Assembly (NCBI GenBank): GCA_965261315.1
Contig: CBDHDM010000034.1
Location: 62,001 to 126,000, forward strand
Direction of reading: 5' to 3'
Source of the DNA: Endozoicomonas sp965261315
GTDB lineage: Bacteria; Pseudomonadota; Gammaproteobacteria; Pseudomonadales; Endozoicomonadaceae
Length of the DNA: 64,000 nucleotides
The notes beneath the pieces were generated by a model, which searched no databases, had not been told where the DNA came from, and saw nothing but the letters and a program-made list of their open reading frames with translations. The translations under genes and the position numbers were made by a program. This document shows, one piece after another, positions 1 to 9,684 of this stretch (its first letter is position 1; each line of letters opens with the position of its first letter).

Positions 1-988
1 TTTCCTCATTAACTGGTTGGTAATCAATGTTCCAGGCATCCTTGCCAAAGCCGTTAAGCCAGAACTTGAGCTGAAGTGAGTCCATAGCGGTGGCACTGAT
101 TTCATAGCAGTCCTCATGCTCAATGCAGGTTTGATCCTCCGATAATTGGGATTCCAGAATATGAAGTCCAGCTTTCTTATTGACGCGGAAAGACAGTTTC
201 ACTTTTCTTCCTTCCCCGAACGAGAACCGCGCCTCATCGTTGTATTGCTTAAGGTCAAAGGCTTCTGGTCGTTCAAAGGTTAGCGAGGTTGAACGAGCGG
301 ATATCATCCTGTGCATGGCCAGATTCCGCTCATTGTCATACCCCTGGAAACGACAGACCAGGAACAACCGTGGCCCTTGTTGAGCCAGTCCCAGGGGCAT
401 GACGGTTTTCTCTTTTACCTCACCCCCAGCATTCCTGTAGGCAATATCCAGCCAGCAGTTGTTGTACAGAGCACAACTGACTTCATTGAACACGTCCGGT
501 TGCAACTCGGGTGGTAACAATGGCTGAGTCTCAGGGGCCACAACCACTTTGGATAACCACTGAATCTCCTTGGCAGGGTCCTGAGCATGGCAGATATTCC
601 GGTTAGCCTCTTCAAAAAAACCAGACATGGAGTCCATCAGACTGCTGGGCAACAGGTTTTTCAAAGTTTCGTGCGCCATTTGAAGAATCAATGACTCCTG
701 AATGCTCATGGAGTTCGCAGTAAAGCCCACCGCTTGTTGGCTCCACCGGTAACCGTAAGGCTTGCTTCGATTATCCAAATCAATAGGGAAATGGCTGCTC
801 TCCACCAAAGATTTCAGATGCCGCTGAATGGTATGGATATCCCGGTCTAACCCAATCTCAGCCAGCTGTTGCTTCAACTGGAGGGCAGTAATCGACCAGC
901 TTTTGGGAATGCGCTTCAGTAGCTCAATAATGAGAATGGTGGTCTCCAGGGAGGATTGCCGCTTATTCATGTTATTGTCAGGCTCCAT
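1..988 (-). CDS. WYL-domain HTH transcriptional regulator (3' end beyond window)
   Basis: The minus strand is open from an ATG at 988 to the window edge (about 329 codons), so the C-terminus is missing. The N-terminal ~90 residues look like a winged HTH (IELLKRIPKSWSITALQL, then TIQRHLKSL). The middle (roughly residues 180-250) reads as a WYL ligand-sensing domain: LDIAYRNAGGEVKEKTV, MPLGL, LVCRFQGYDNERNLAMHR. WYL regulators (BrxR/CapW/PafBC class) commonly control phage-defence loci. This gene diverges from a type I restriction operon, which fits that job. An in-frame ATG at 970 with GGAG upstream is an alternative start. The regulatory role is inferred. Confidence 0.82.
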   Translation of the reverse strand, partial: MEPDNNMNKRQSSLETTILIIELLKRIPKSWSITALQLKQQLAEIGLDRDIHTIQRHLKSLVESSHFPIDLDNRSKPYGYRWSQQAVGFTANSMSIQESLILQMAHETLKNLLPSSLMDSMSGFFEEANRNICHAQDPAKEIQWLSKVVVAPETQPLLPPELQPDVFNEVSCALYNNCWLDIAYRNAGGEVKEKTVMPLGLAQQGPRLFLVCRFQGYDNERNLAMHRMISARSTSLTFERPEAFDLKQYNDEARFSFGEGRKVKLSFRVNKKAGLHILESQLSEDQTCIEHEDCYEISATAMDSLQLKFWLNGFGKDAWNIDYQPVNEE

Positions 989-1441
989 AAAATGAATGTA
1001 CGATAGAGATCTCACCTCAGTGCTCTCCCGCATCGCTTTCTCAGCTCAGAAACCCATCATAAAACACCCCTGCGACGAGTTGTGTCGCATGAAAACTAAA
1101 AAGTGAAATTTTTTTCTCCGCGGTACTTCGCAAATACACGACTATCACCTATCACCTCACAAGCGTACAATGACGTCCTTCCCAAAAATCCCCCCTTTGA
1201 GCTATCTGGTCCCATGCTCCCCGGCGTCAATAAAAGGCAATGGTAAAATCCACGGGCGGTAGCGTGGGGGAGGCAGTTAGTCTCCTTTATTTATGTTTCA
1301 GGCGGATTGTATTGCTATGGGAATCTGAAATTTCAGTGAAAAATGCTGTTCAATTAAATCAAGAGTTCAGCAGCAACTCTGGCATTCAGCATCACCTGAT
1401 CTTTCACCTGCTTCCTTTCTGAACCTACCAACGGCCAATCT
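989..1441. other. Divergent intergenic region of the defence island
   Basis: About 450 bp between the WYL regulator and hsdM. Apart from the inverted repeat at 1071-1089 and AT-rich tracts near 1098-1112, no gene is convincing. A 60-codon frame at 1240-1422 has no family resemblance. The region presumably holds promoters for both directions, and hsdM itself has only a weak ribosome binding site. Confidence 0.5.
1071..1089. promoter_or_regulatory. Inverted repeat, possible operator between WYL regulator and hsdM
   Basis: Two perfect 6-nt arms, TGCGAC and GTCGCA, are separated by 7 nt. They lie 83 bp upstream of the regulator start and about 350 bp upstream of hsdM. Dimeric winged-HTH regulators often bind such sites in divergent promoters. 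The repeat is seen directly; its role as an operator is inference. Confidence 0.3.
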
Positions 1442-3145
1442 ATGAACAACACTGAACAGCAGTTCCTTAAGGCGCTGGACGATAAGCTATGGAAAGCTGC
1501 GGACAAACTGCGCAGTAACCTTGATGCCGCCAACTACAAGCACATTGTGCTGGGTTTGATCTTTCTGAAATATGTGTCGGACGCTTTTGAAGAGCGTCAG
1601 GAAGAACTGAAGGCGCTCTTCCAGAAAAACGACGATGACAATATCTACTACCTGCCACGGGACGATTTCGATTCTGACGAAGACTACCAGCAGGCCATAG
1701 ACGATGAGCTGGAAATTCTCGACTACTACCAGGAGAAAAACATCTTCTGGGTGCCGAAGCATGCCCGCTGGAGCACACTGAAAGCGTCCGCCACTCTGGC
1801 CATTGGTTCCGTGATCTGGCAGAACGAACAGGGGGAAGACGTTAAACTGCGCTCCATCTCCTGGCTGATTGACAATGCCCTGGATGAAATCGAAAAAGCC
1901 AACAGCAAACTGAAAGGCATTCTCAACCGCATCAGCAACTATCAGCTTGATAACGAAAAACTGATCGGCCTGATTAACAGCTTCTCGGACACCAGCTTCC
2001 GCAACCCGGAATACCAGGGCGAAAAGCTGGAACTGCACAGCAAGGATATTCTTGGCCACGTTTATGAATACTTCCTCGGCCAGTTCGCCCTGGCGGAAGG
2101 CAAGCAGGGTGGCCAGTACTACACGCCGAAAAGCATCGTCACCCTGATTGTGGAAATGCTGCAACCCTTTCAGGGGCGGGTGTATGACCCGGCCATGGGC
2201 TCCGGTGGTTTCTTTGTCTCCAGTGAGAAGTTTATTGAGGAGCACGCCAAAGAGCGCCATTACGACGCCAGCGAGCAGAAAAAGCATATCTCCGTGTATG
2301 GTCAGGAGAGCAACCCCACCACCTGGAAGCTGGCGGCCATGAACATGGCCATTCGGGGCATTGACTTTAACTTTGGCAAAAAGAACGCCGACAGTTTTCT
2401 GGATGACCAGCATCCGGACCTGCGCGCCGATTTTGTGATGGCCAACCCGCCGTTCAATATCAAGGACTGGTGGCATGCCCGGCTGGAAGAGGATGTGCGC
2501 TGGCAATACGGCACACCGCCCAAAGGCAACGCCAACTTTGGCTGGATGCAGCATATGCTCCACCATTTGAACGACAACGGTTCTATGGCGCTGCTGCTGG
2601 CCAATGGTTCCATGAGTTCCAATACCAATAATGAAGGGGTGATTCGCCGTAAGCTGATTGAGTCTGATTTGGTGGAGTGCATGGTGGCACTGCCGGGGCA
2701 GCTGTTTACCAATACGCAGATTCCCGCCTGTATCTGGTTTTTGACCAAAAACAAGCAGAACGGTAATGGCAAGGTGGATCGTCGGGGCGAAACGCTGTTT
2801 ATTGATGCTCGCAATATGGGTTTTATGAAAGATCGGGTGTTGCGGGATTTCACTCGTGATGATATTGCTGGTATTGCTGACACGTTCCATGCCTGGCAAC
2901 AAGGCAAGGACTTCGAAGATAAACCTGGCTTTTGTTTTGTTGCTTCTCTCGAAGATATTCAGAAACACGACTTTGTTCTGACGCCGGGGCGTTATGTTGG
3001 CGCTGCTGAACAGGATGATGATGGTGAGCCGTTTGCTGAAAAGATGATGCGATTAACAGGGCTGCTTCAAGAGCAGTTTGAGGAAAGTGATCGGTTAGAA
3101 GGGGAGATTAAGAAGAATTTTGCGGGGTTGGGTTATGACTTCTGA
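1442..3145 (+). CDS. hsdM: Type I restriction-modification system methyltransferase subunit HsdM
   Basis: A 567-aa N6-adenine DNA methyltransferase subunit. The N-terminal ~150 residues are an HsdM_N-type helical domain (LWKAADKLRSNLDAANYKH). The SAM-binding motif DPAMGSGGFF lies near residue 250 and the catalytic motif IV NPPF near residue 333, preceded by VMA. Length and motif order are typical. With HsdS it methylates the recognition sequence to protect host DNA, and with HsdR it forms the restriction complex. It is the first gene of the operon hsdM-hsdS-AAA-DUF4276-hsdR, and its stop overlaps the start of hsdS. No disabling change was seen. Confidence 0.96.
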   Translation: MNNTEQQFLKALDDKLWKAADKLRSNLDAANYKHIVLGLIFLKYVSDAFEERQEELKALFQKNDDDNIYYLPRDDFDSDEDYQQAIDDELEILDYYQEKNIFWVPKHARWSTLKASATLAIGSVIWQNEQGEDVKLRSISWLIDNALDEIEKANSKLKGILNRISNYQLDNEKLIGLINSFSDTSFRNPEYQGEKLELHSKDILGHVYEYFLGQFALAEGKQGGQYYTPKSIVTLIVEMLQPFQGRVYDPAMGSGGFFVSSEKFIEEHAKERHYDASEQKKHISVYGQESNPTTWKLAAMNMAIRGIDFNFGKKNADSFLDDQHPDLRADFVMANPPFNIKDWWHARLEEDVRWQYGTPPKGNANFGWMQHMLHHLNDNGSMALLLANGSMSSNTNNEGVIRRKLIESDLVECMVALPGQLFTNTQIPACIWFLTKNKQNGNGKVDRRGETLFIDARNMGFMKDRVLRDFTRDDIAGIADTFHAWQQGKDFEDKPGFCFVASLEDIQKHDFVLTPGRYVGAAEQDDDGEPFAEKMMRLTGLLQEQFEESDRLEGEIKKNFAGLGYDF

Positions 3146-4619
3146 TTGGCCAAAAGTTCGTTTAGGCGATTACAGCGTAAAAATTGGAAGTGGTTCAACC
3201 CCCAAAGGTGGTGCTAGCGTATATCTAGAGAATGGTGAAACAACTTTCATCAGAAGTCAGAATATTTACAATGACGGTTTTAAAGCTGAAGGTTTGGTTT
3301 ACATTACTGAAGATGCAGCAAATAAGCTAAAAAATGTAACTATTGAAAAAAACGATATCCTCCTAAATATTACTGGTGACTCAGTTGCTCGCGTCTGTTT
3401 AGCTTTAGAAAAATATTTGCCTGCGAGAGTAAATCAACACGTAGCAATAATTCGCCTTAAGTCACAAGATTTTGACCAAAGGTATGTTCGTTATCAATTA
3501 ACAAGCCCCTCAATCCAAAACTTCTTATTGAGTATTGCTGCTGTTGGCGCTACACGTAATGCTCTAACTAAAAGCATGATTGAGTCATTAGAAATCGTAA
3601 AGCCTCCACTAGAAACACAAATTGAAATTGCGGACAAGCTAGAGGCTTTAGAAAAAAAGATTGATCTCAACCGCCAAACCAACCAAACCCTCGAAACCAT
3701 CGCCCAAACCCTCTTCAAAAGCTGGTTTGTCGATTTCGATCCGGTAAAAGCAAAAATAGCGGTATTGGCAGCAGGCGGCAGTGCCGAAGAAGCCGAACGG
3801 GCAGCCATGTGCGCCATCTCCGCCCGAGACGAGGCAAGCCTGAACACCCTGCAAACCGAACAGCCCGAAGCCTACGCCGAACTTGCCCGAACTGCGGCAC
3901 TGTTTCCTTCTGCTATGCAGGATTCAGAGTTGGGTGAGATTCCGGAGGGGTGGGGCACTATCCCTCTCTATGAAACTGCTGAATATGTGAATGGTGCAGC
4001 ATTTAAAGCAAAGGATTTTACAGATGATAGTAGAGGTCTCCCGATCATAAAAATTGCTGAATTAAAGCAAGGCATATCATCATCAACCAAGTTTACAAAG
4101 GGGGCGTTCAAAGACAAATATGCTCTCAAAAATGGTGATGTACTTTATTCATGGTCTGGTAGCCCTGAAACATCATTAGAAGTATTTAAGTGGTTTGGCG
4201 GTAGTGGTTGGCTGAATCAACATATTTTCAAACTTAATTTCATATCAGATGAGCAAAAGTATTTTGCATATTATTTACTCAAACATATGAAACCCACTCT
4301 TATTGCAACAGCCAAGCAAAAGCAGACAACAGGACTTGGTCATATTACTGTAGCTGATATGAAGCGTTTACTTGTTGTAAACCCTTCTAAAAATATTTTG
4401 AAATGTTTTGCTGACAAGTGTTCTGCACTTTATAACAAATGCTCAAATCTGGATAAGGAAAACGGCTCTCTTGCTACAACTCGAGATACCCTGCTCCCCA
4501 AACTCCTCTCCGGCGAACTCACCTTGTCTGACACGACATCAACCAAGGCAAACCCGCCAGAAAGTGATACTCTGGAAGGACAACCACAACAACAGCCACT
4601 GATGGAAGCCGCCGGATGA
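3135..4619 (+). CDS. hsdS: Type I restriction-modification specificity subunit HsdS
   Basis: About 494 aa from the ATG at 3135, which overlaps the hsdM stop by 11 nt. An upstream in-frame TTG at 3120 is possible but less likely. There are two target-recognition domains, beginning WPKVRLGDYSVKIGSG and EIPEGWGTIPLYETAEYV. They are joined by the conserved central helix (LNRQTNQTLETIAQTLFKSW, then FVDFDPVKAK), and a C-terminal spacer ends in TLLPKLLSGEL. Both TRDs are visibly more AT-rich than the spacers, as expected for exchangeable recognition domains. The subunit sets the DNA target of both HsdM and HsdR. The stop overlaps the next ATG (ATGA). Confidence 0.95.
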   Translation: MTSDWPKVRLGDYSVKIGSGSTPKGGASVYLENGETTFIRSQNIYNDGFKAEGLVYITEDAANKLKNVTIEKNDILLNITGDSVARVCLALEKYLPARVNQHVAIIRLKSQDFDQRYVRYQLTSPSIQNFLLSIAAVGATRNALTKSMIESLEIVKPPLETQIEIADKLEALEKKIDLNRQTNQTLETIAQTLFKSWFVDFDPVKAKIAVLAAGGSAEEAERAAMCAISARDEASLNTLQTEQPEAYAELARTAALFPSAMQDSELGEIPEGWGTIPLYETAEYVNGAAFKAKDFTDDSRGLPIIKIAELKQGISSSTKFTKGAFKDKYALKNGDVLYSWSGSPETSLEVFKWFGGSGWLNQHIFKLNFISDEQKYFAYYLLKHMKPTLIATAKQKQTTGLGHITVADMKRLLVVNPSKNILKCFADKCSALYNKCSNLDKENGSLATTRDTLLPKLLSGELTLSDTTSTKANPPESDTLEGQPQQQPLMEAAG

Positions 4620-5800
4620 AGCTTGAGTCCCTGACAATCAAAAACTACAAGGTCTTTCAGCATGTGGAGTTGAAAAACCTACCCGGCATGTGCGTCTTTG
4701 TCGGTGCCAATGGCAGCGGGAAAACCACACTGTTTGATGTGTTTGGCTTTCTCAGGGACGCCCTGCATGGCAATGTCCGTACCGCATTACAAAAACGGGG
4801 TGGATTTCGGGAGGTGGCGACTCGTGGCTGTGTTGATCAACCTATTGAGTTTACCCTGCAGTTCCGCTTGCCCATTGGTGGCGTAGACCGGCTGGTGACT
4901 TACCTGTTGGAAATTCGACAGGACAAAGGCCGTCCCATCGTTGCAAGGGAGATACTCCGCTATAAACGGGGCAGCCAGGGTTCACCGTTTCATTTCCTGG
5001 ATTTCCGGGGAGGCCGCGGTTACGCCATTCTCAATGAAGAAGACTTTAATAAAGCCGATTCAGAGCTGGAACGGGAAGAGCAGACGCTGGATAGTCCGGA
5101 TATTCTGGCCGTAAAAGGGCTCGGACAATTTCAGCGGTTTCGGGCAGCTAATGCTTTTCGTCAGCTGATTGAAAACTGGCATGTCTCCGATTTTCATATC
5201 AGCGATGCCCGCCAGACCCGGGACGCAGGCTATGCAGAGCATTTATCGCCCCAGGGGGAAAATGCCGCGCTGGTGGCACAGTACCTCTATGAGCAACATC
5301 CGGATATTTTCCAGCATGTACTGGATAAAATGAAACAACGGGTGCCAGGAGTAGAAGATGTAAAGGCAGTAGAAACTGACGATGGGCGCATTGTCCTGAA
5401 ATTTCAGGATGGCAGCTTTAAAGACCCGTTTGTGGCTCGCTATGTTTCCGATGGCACCATCAAGATGTTCGCTTATTTGCTGCTGTTGAACGATCCATCG
5501 CCCCATCCACTGCTCTGTGTCGAGGAGCCGGAAAACCAGCTCTACCCAAGCCTGATGGTGGAGCTGGCGGAGGAGTTTCGCAGTTATGCTGAACAGGGTG
5601 GCCAGGTGATGGTGTCTACCCATTCGCCGGATATGTTGAACAGCATTCAATTGGAAGAGATTTTCTGGTTGAAGAAAAGCAACGGTGTCACCACCATTGA
5701 TCGTGCTGCTGATAATACGTTAATAAAAAGTCTTGTTAAGGGCGGCGATTTACCAGGTGCTCTCTGGAAGCAAGGGCTGTTTGACGGAGTAAACCCCTGA
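4616..5800 (+). CDS. AAA family ATPase (SMC/RecF-like, AAA_21 type)
   Basis: A 394-aa ATPase. Walker A GANGSGKT is near residues 31-38 in the typical setting LTIKNYKVFQ..LPGMCVFVGANG. A signature-like region YVSDGTIKMFAYLLLL is near residue 280, Walker B LLCVEEPENQLYP near 300 and a STHSPDML switch near 335. These are hallmarks of the OLD/RecF-like AAA_21 class. It is translationally coupled to hsdS (ATGA) and to the next gene (shared TGATG). ATPases of this type paired with a TOPRIM partner form anti-phage modules such as PARIS, and rloA-like genes occur within type I R-M loci. The defence role here is inferred from context. Confidence 0.85.
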   Translation: MKLESLTIKNYKVFQHVELKNLPGMCVFVGANGSGKTTLFDVFGFLRDALHGNVRTALQKRGGFREVATRGCVDQPIEFTLQFRLPIGGVDRLVTYLLEIRQDKGRPIVAREILRYKRGSQGSPFHFLDFRGGRGYAILNEEDFNKADSELEREEQTLDSPDILAVKGLGQFQRFRAANAFRQLIENWHVSDFHISDARQTRDAGYAEHLSPQGENAALVAQYLYEQHPDIFQHVLDKMKQRVPGVEDVKAVETDDGRIVLKFQDGSFKDPFVARYVSDGTIKMFAYLLLLNDPSPHPLLCVEEPENQLYPSLMVELAEEFRSYAEQGGQVMVSTHSPDMLNSIQLEEIFWLKKSNGVTTIDRAADNTLIKSLVKGGDLPGALWKQGLFDGVNP

Positions 5801-6366
5801 TGACAGAGTTGGTCTTTTTGCTGGAAGAGCCCTCTGCTCAAGTATTGCTGAATACATTGTTACCCCGACTGTTACCACCGGAAGTCTCTTTTCGATGTAT
5901 TCCCCATGAGGGCAAGCAGGATCTGGAAAAGTCCATACCCATCAAACTGCGCCATTGGAATATCCCCAATAGCTGGTTTGTGGTGGTACGTGATAAAGAC
6001 CAGGACGACTGTGAACGCCTGAAAGCACGATTACAACAGTTATGCGAAGAAAACCATCGGCCGGAAACACTGGTTCGCATTGCGGTTCATGAGCTGGAAA
6101 GCTGGTTTCTTGGGGATCTTGCTGCGGTTGGCGCAGCGTTTAACAAACCCCGGTTGGCCGAAAAGCAGAATGGTCGTAAATTTCGTAACCCTGATGCTTT
6201 GGCCAATGCTCAGGAAGAGTTGAAAAAGCTGATTACCGGTTATCAGAAAGTCTCTGGTGCCCGAGCCATTGCGCCTCATCTTAACCTTACCAACAATCGT
6301 TCGGTCAGTTTTCAGCAGTTTGTCACCGGCGTCAGTGCTTATCTGGAACGCATCAATACCTTGTAA
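5800..6366 (+). CDS. DUF4276 family protein, TOPRIM-like, partner of the AAA ATPase
   Basis: A 188-aa protein with the DUF4276 layout: an acidic N-terminal strand (VFLLEEPSAQ, E9/E10), a TOPRIM-like DxD (VVRDKDQDDC, about residues 63-69), and the conserved ELESWFLGD segment near residue 100. TOPRIM domains use a glutamate and a DxD pair to bind metal, so nuclease activity is plausible. The start overlaps the ATPase stop, indicating coupled synthesis. ATPase plus TOPRIM pairs are known as abortive-infection modules. A roughly 100-nt spacer follows before hsdR, so the pair is embedded in the R-M operon. The family assignment is fairly sure; the activity is inferred. Confidence 0.8.
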   Translation: MTELVFLLEEPSAQVLLNTLLPRLLPPEVSFRCIPHEGKQDLEKSIPIKLRHWNIPNSWFVVVRDKDQDDCERLKARLQQLCEENHRPETLVRIAVHELESWFLGDLAAVGAAFNKPRLAEKQNGRKFRNPDALANAQEELKKLITGYQKVSGARAIAPHLNLTNNRSVSFQQFVTGVSAYLERINTL

Positions 6367-6464
6367 ACCGTTGCTTAAGCGCCTCTGATTTCTGCTCTGG
6401 TTCCAGTCTTGGTTGTGGACTTCCTTGCCACAACCTCACTCATTCTTTTAATGAAGTCACGGAT

Positions 6465-9400
6465 ATGATTACCGAAGACCAACTAGAACAACTCTGTTTA
6501 GAGTGGTTCCGCACGTCTGGCTGGGAAGTCCTCCACGGCTCTGATATTGCCCCCGATGGCTCAAACCCCATGCGCAGCAATTTTCAGGACGTATTGCTCA
6601 AGCCAGACCTTGAAAAAGCCTTTACCCAATTAAACCCGCATCTAACATCTGGTTGCTTTGAGCAGGTTTGGACAGCGCTTACTAAACCGGAAAGTCTGGA
6701 CCTGATCACCAATAACCGGCACTTCCACAAGCTGCTGCTGGGCGGTGTGCCGGTGGACTACAAAGGCGATGATGAGCAGTGGGTCAACGACCATGCCTTT
6801 CTGGTGGATTTTGAATCGGTCGCCAATAACCGGTTTGTGGCGGTGAACCAGTTCACACTGACGGGAACCAAGAACCCACGCCGCCCGGATATTGTCTGCT
6901 TTATTAATGGCATCCCCTTTGCGGTGCTGGAGCTGAAAAGCCCCAGTGATGAGAATGCGGATATCTGGGATGCCTTTAACCAGCTGCAAACCTATAAGGA
7001 TGAAATCAGCGACCTGTTTATTTTTAATGAGACGCTGGTGATCAGTGATGGTTATACCGCCCGGCTGGGTTCCCTGACCGCTGACCAGGAACGGTTTATG
7101 CCTTGGCGCACCATCCGGAATGAAGAAGACCGGCCAGTGCTGGAATGGCAGCTGGAAACACTGGTGCGGGGCTTTTTCGACCGGGCGCTGTTTCTGGATT
7201 ACATTCGCTACTTTGTGCTGTTTGAAAGTGATGGCGAACGCACCATCAAGAAGATTGCCGGTTATCACCAGTTCCATGCGGTGCGGGAAGCGGTGCGGGC
7301 AACGGTGCTGGCAGCGCAGGAACAGCTGGGGGAAGCGGCCTCGGAGACTTGCCGGGGTGGTCGTATATTGCCCGGCAGTAAAAAGGCCGGTGTCGTCTGG
7401 CATACCCAGGGTTCGGGCAAGAGTATCTCCATGTGCTGCTATGCCGGTATGTTGCTGCAACAACCGGTCATGAATAACCCGACGCTGGTGGTGGTGACGG
7501 ATCGGAATGATCTGGATGGCCAGCTGTTTACCACCTTCAGCGGTGCTCAGGAGCTGTTAAAGCAGACGCCGGTGCAGGCCAATGATCGGGATGCCCTGCG
7601 TCAGTTGCTGGCGGAAAGGGAGTCCGGCGGCATTATCTTTACCACGGTGCAGAAGTTTGCGTTGCTGGAAGGTGAGAACCACCATCCGCTGCTCAATGGT
7701 CGTCACAATATTGTGGTGATTTCCGATGAAGCCCACCGCAGCCAGTACGGTCTCAAGGCGGTATTAACCAAAGAAGGTCAGTACAAGTTTGGCTATGCCA
7801 AGCATATGCGGGATGCGCTGAAAAATGCGTCGTTTATTGGTTTTACCGGCACGCCCATCTCCCGGGAGGACAAGGATACCCGCTCGGTGTTTGGGGAGTA
7901 TGTCTCCATTTATGATATTCAGGATGCCGTTGAGGATGGTGCGACGGTGCCCATCTATTATGAATCCCGCCTGGCCAAACTGGATTTGAATCATGCTGAA
8001 ATCCAGCAGCTCTCTGAACAGGTGGATGAGGTGGTGGAGGATGAGGAAGATATCAATCTCCGGGAAAAGACCAAGGGCGAGTGGAGCCGGTTAGAGAAGC
8101 TGGTGGGTGCCACACCCCGGCTGAAACAGGTGGCGGCTGATCTGGTGGCGCACTTTGAGTCCCGCAATAAGAGCATGGATGGCAAGGGGATGATTGTCGG
8201 CATGAGCCGGGATATCTGTGCCCATCTCTATAACGAGATTGTGGAGCTGCGCCCGGAGTGGCACGACCCTGATCCGGAAAAAGGCGTGATCAAGATTGTG
8301 ATGACTGGTTCCGCCTCCGATAAGCCCCTTTTGCAGCCCCATATCTACAGCAAGAAGACCAAGAAACGGCTGGAGAAACGCTTTAAGGATGTGAACGATC
8401 CCATGAAGCTGGTGATTGTGCGGGATATGTGGCTGACCGGTTTTGATGCCCCCTGCTGCCACACCATGTATGTGGACAAGCCCATGAAGGGCCATAACCT
8501 GATGCAGGCCATTGCCCGGGTGAACCGGGTGTTTAAAAACAAGCCCGGTGGGCTGGTGGTGGATTACATCGGCATTGCCAATGAGCTCAAGGCGGCGCTG
8601 AAAGATTACACCGATGCCCGAGGCAAGGGTGAGCCGACCTTACGATCCGAAGAAGCCTATGCCGTGCTGGCGGAAAAAATGGATGCGCTGCGTGGGTTGT
8701 TTGCCAAAACGCCACAGGGTGAAGGGCTGGATATCAGCGGTTTTGAAAACAGAGCCCGAGAGTTGCTGGTGCCTGCGGCCAACTATGTGCTGAGTTTGAA
8801 AGATGGCAAGAAGCGCCTGATGGATTTGGTACTGGCGGCAAACAAGGCATATTCCCTGTGCAGTACGCTGGATGAAGCCAAAGAACTGCGGCTTGAGCTG
8901 GCCTTTTTCTCGGCAGTGAAGGCAGCCATTAATAAATTCACCACGGTGGATAAAAAGCGCAGCCGGGAGGAACAGCAGTCTGCCCTGAAGCAGATTCTGG
9001 ATAATGCCATTGTGGCGGAAGGCGTGGCGGATGTGTTTGCGCTCTGTGGGCTGGAGAAACCCAACATCGGGCTGTTGTCCGATGAGTTTCTGGATGATGT
9101 GCGTCGGATTCCCCACAGAAATCTGGCCGTGGAGTTACTGGAAAAGCTGCTGAAAGACGATATCCGAGCCAAGACCCGTAATAACGTAGTGCAGGAGAAA
9201 AAATTCTCTGAACGGTTACAGGCCACGTTGCGAAAATACAATAACCGCGCCATTGAAACAGCGCAGGTGATTGAAGAGCTGATCCAGATGGCTAAGGACT
9301 TCCAGGCGGAAATGAGCCGGGAAGCAGAGCTTGGCCTGAACCCGGATGAAGTGGCGTTTTATGATGCCCTGGCCAATAACGAGAGTGCTGTTCGGGAACT

Positions 9401-9620
9401 GGGTGATGAGATTCTCAAAAAGATTGCCGTTGAGATTACCGACAAGCTGCGCAAATCCACCACCATTGACTGGCAGGTTCGGGACAGTGTACGGGCTCGG
9501 TTGAAGATTCTGGTTCGGCGGACGTTGCAGAAGTATAAATATCCACCGGATGGGGCGGCAGCGGCAGTTGAGTTGGTTTTGAAGCAGGCGGAGACTTTGG
9601 CTTGTGAGTGGAGTGGTTGA
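6465..9620 (+). CDS. hsdR: Type I restriction endonuclease subunit HsdR
   Basis: A 1051-aa motor and nuclease subunit. The N-terminal PD-(D/E)XK nuclease shows RRPDIVCFINGIPF followed by VLELKSP (D near 140, E-x-K near 155). The helicase shows Walker A TQGSGKS near 315, the DEAH box ISDEAHRSQYG near 420, and motif III FIGFTGTPI. Later motifs are DMWLTGFDAPC and QAIARVNRVF. The C-terminal third is helical and should contact HsdM. Length matches the family. It cuts unmethylated DNA after ATP-driven translocation. It closes the operon, separated from hsdM/hsdS by the two-gene ATPase module. Confidence 0.96.
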   Translation: MITEDQLEQLCLEWFRTSGWEVLHGSDIAPDGSNPMRSNFQDVLLKPDLEKAFTQLNPHLTSGCFEQVWTALTKPESLDLITNNRHFHKLLLGGVPVDYKGDDEQWVNDHAFLVDFESVANNRFVAVNQFTLTGTKNPRRPDIVCFINGIPFAVLELKSPSDENADIWDAFNQLQTYKDEISDLFIFNETLVISDGYTARLGSLTADQERFMPWRTIRNEEDRPVLEWQLETLVRGFFDRALFLDYIRYFVLFESDGERTIKKIAGYHQFHAVREAVRATVLAAQEQLGEAASETCRGGRILPGSKKAGVVWHTQGSGKSISMCCYAGMLLQQPVMNNPTLVVVTDRNDLDGQLFTTFSGAQELLKQTPVQANDRDALRQLLAERESGGIIFTTVQKFALLEGENHHPLLNGRHNIVVISDEAHRSQYGLKAVLTKEGQYKFGYAKHMRDALKNASFIGFTGTPISREDKDTRSVFGEYVSIYDIQDAVEDGATVPIYYESRLAKLDLNHAEIQQLSEQVDEVVEDEEDINLREKTKGEWSRLEKLVGATPRLKQVAADLVAHFESRNKSMDGKGMIVGMSRDICAHLYNEIVELRPEWHDPDPEKGVIKIVMTGSASDKPLLQPHIYSKKTKKRLEKRFKDVNDPMKLVIVRDMWLTGFDAPCCHTMYVDKPMKGHNLMQAIARVNRVFKNKPGGLVVDYIGIANELKAALKDYTDARGKGEPTLRSEEAYAVLAEKMDALRGLFAKTPQGEGLDISGFENRARELLVPAANYVLSLKDGKKRLMDLVLAANKAYSLCSTLDEAKELRLELAFFSAVKAAINKFTTVDKKRSREEQQSALKQILDNAIVAEGVADVFALCGLEKPNIGLLSDEFLDDVRRIPHRNLAVELLEKLLKDDIRAKTRNNVVQEKKFSERLQATLRKYNNRAIETAQVIEELIQMAKDFQAEMSREAELGLNPDEVAFYDALANNESAVRELGDEILKKIAVEITDKLRKSTTIDWQVRDSVRARLKILVRRTLQKYKYPPDGAAAAVELVLKQAETLACEWSG

Positions 9621-9684
9621 ATAGTGAGTTGAAGGAATCAATGTCGATAAGTGTAAGTGTTTAGCTGCTTCTCGGCATTGGTGA

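Noticed and set aside
1487..2968. 493-codon minus-strand open frame
   Set aside because: Fully antisense to hsdM, whose motifs are unambiguous; codon bias of the plus gene keeps the antisense frame open.
6642..7463. 273-codon minus-strand open frame
   Set aside because: Antisense to hsdR, with a composition typical of a shadow frame.
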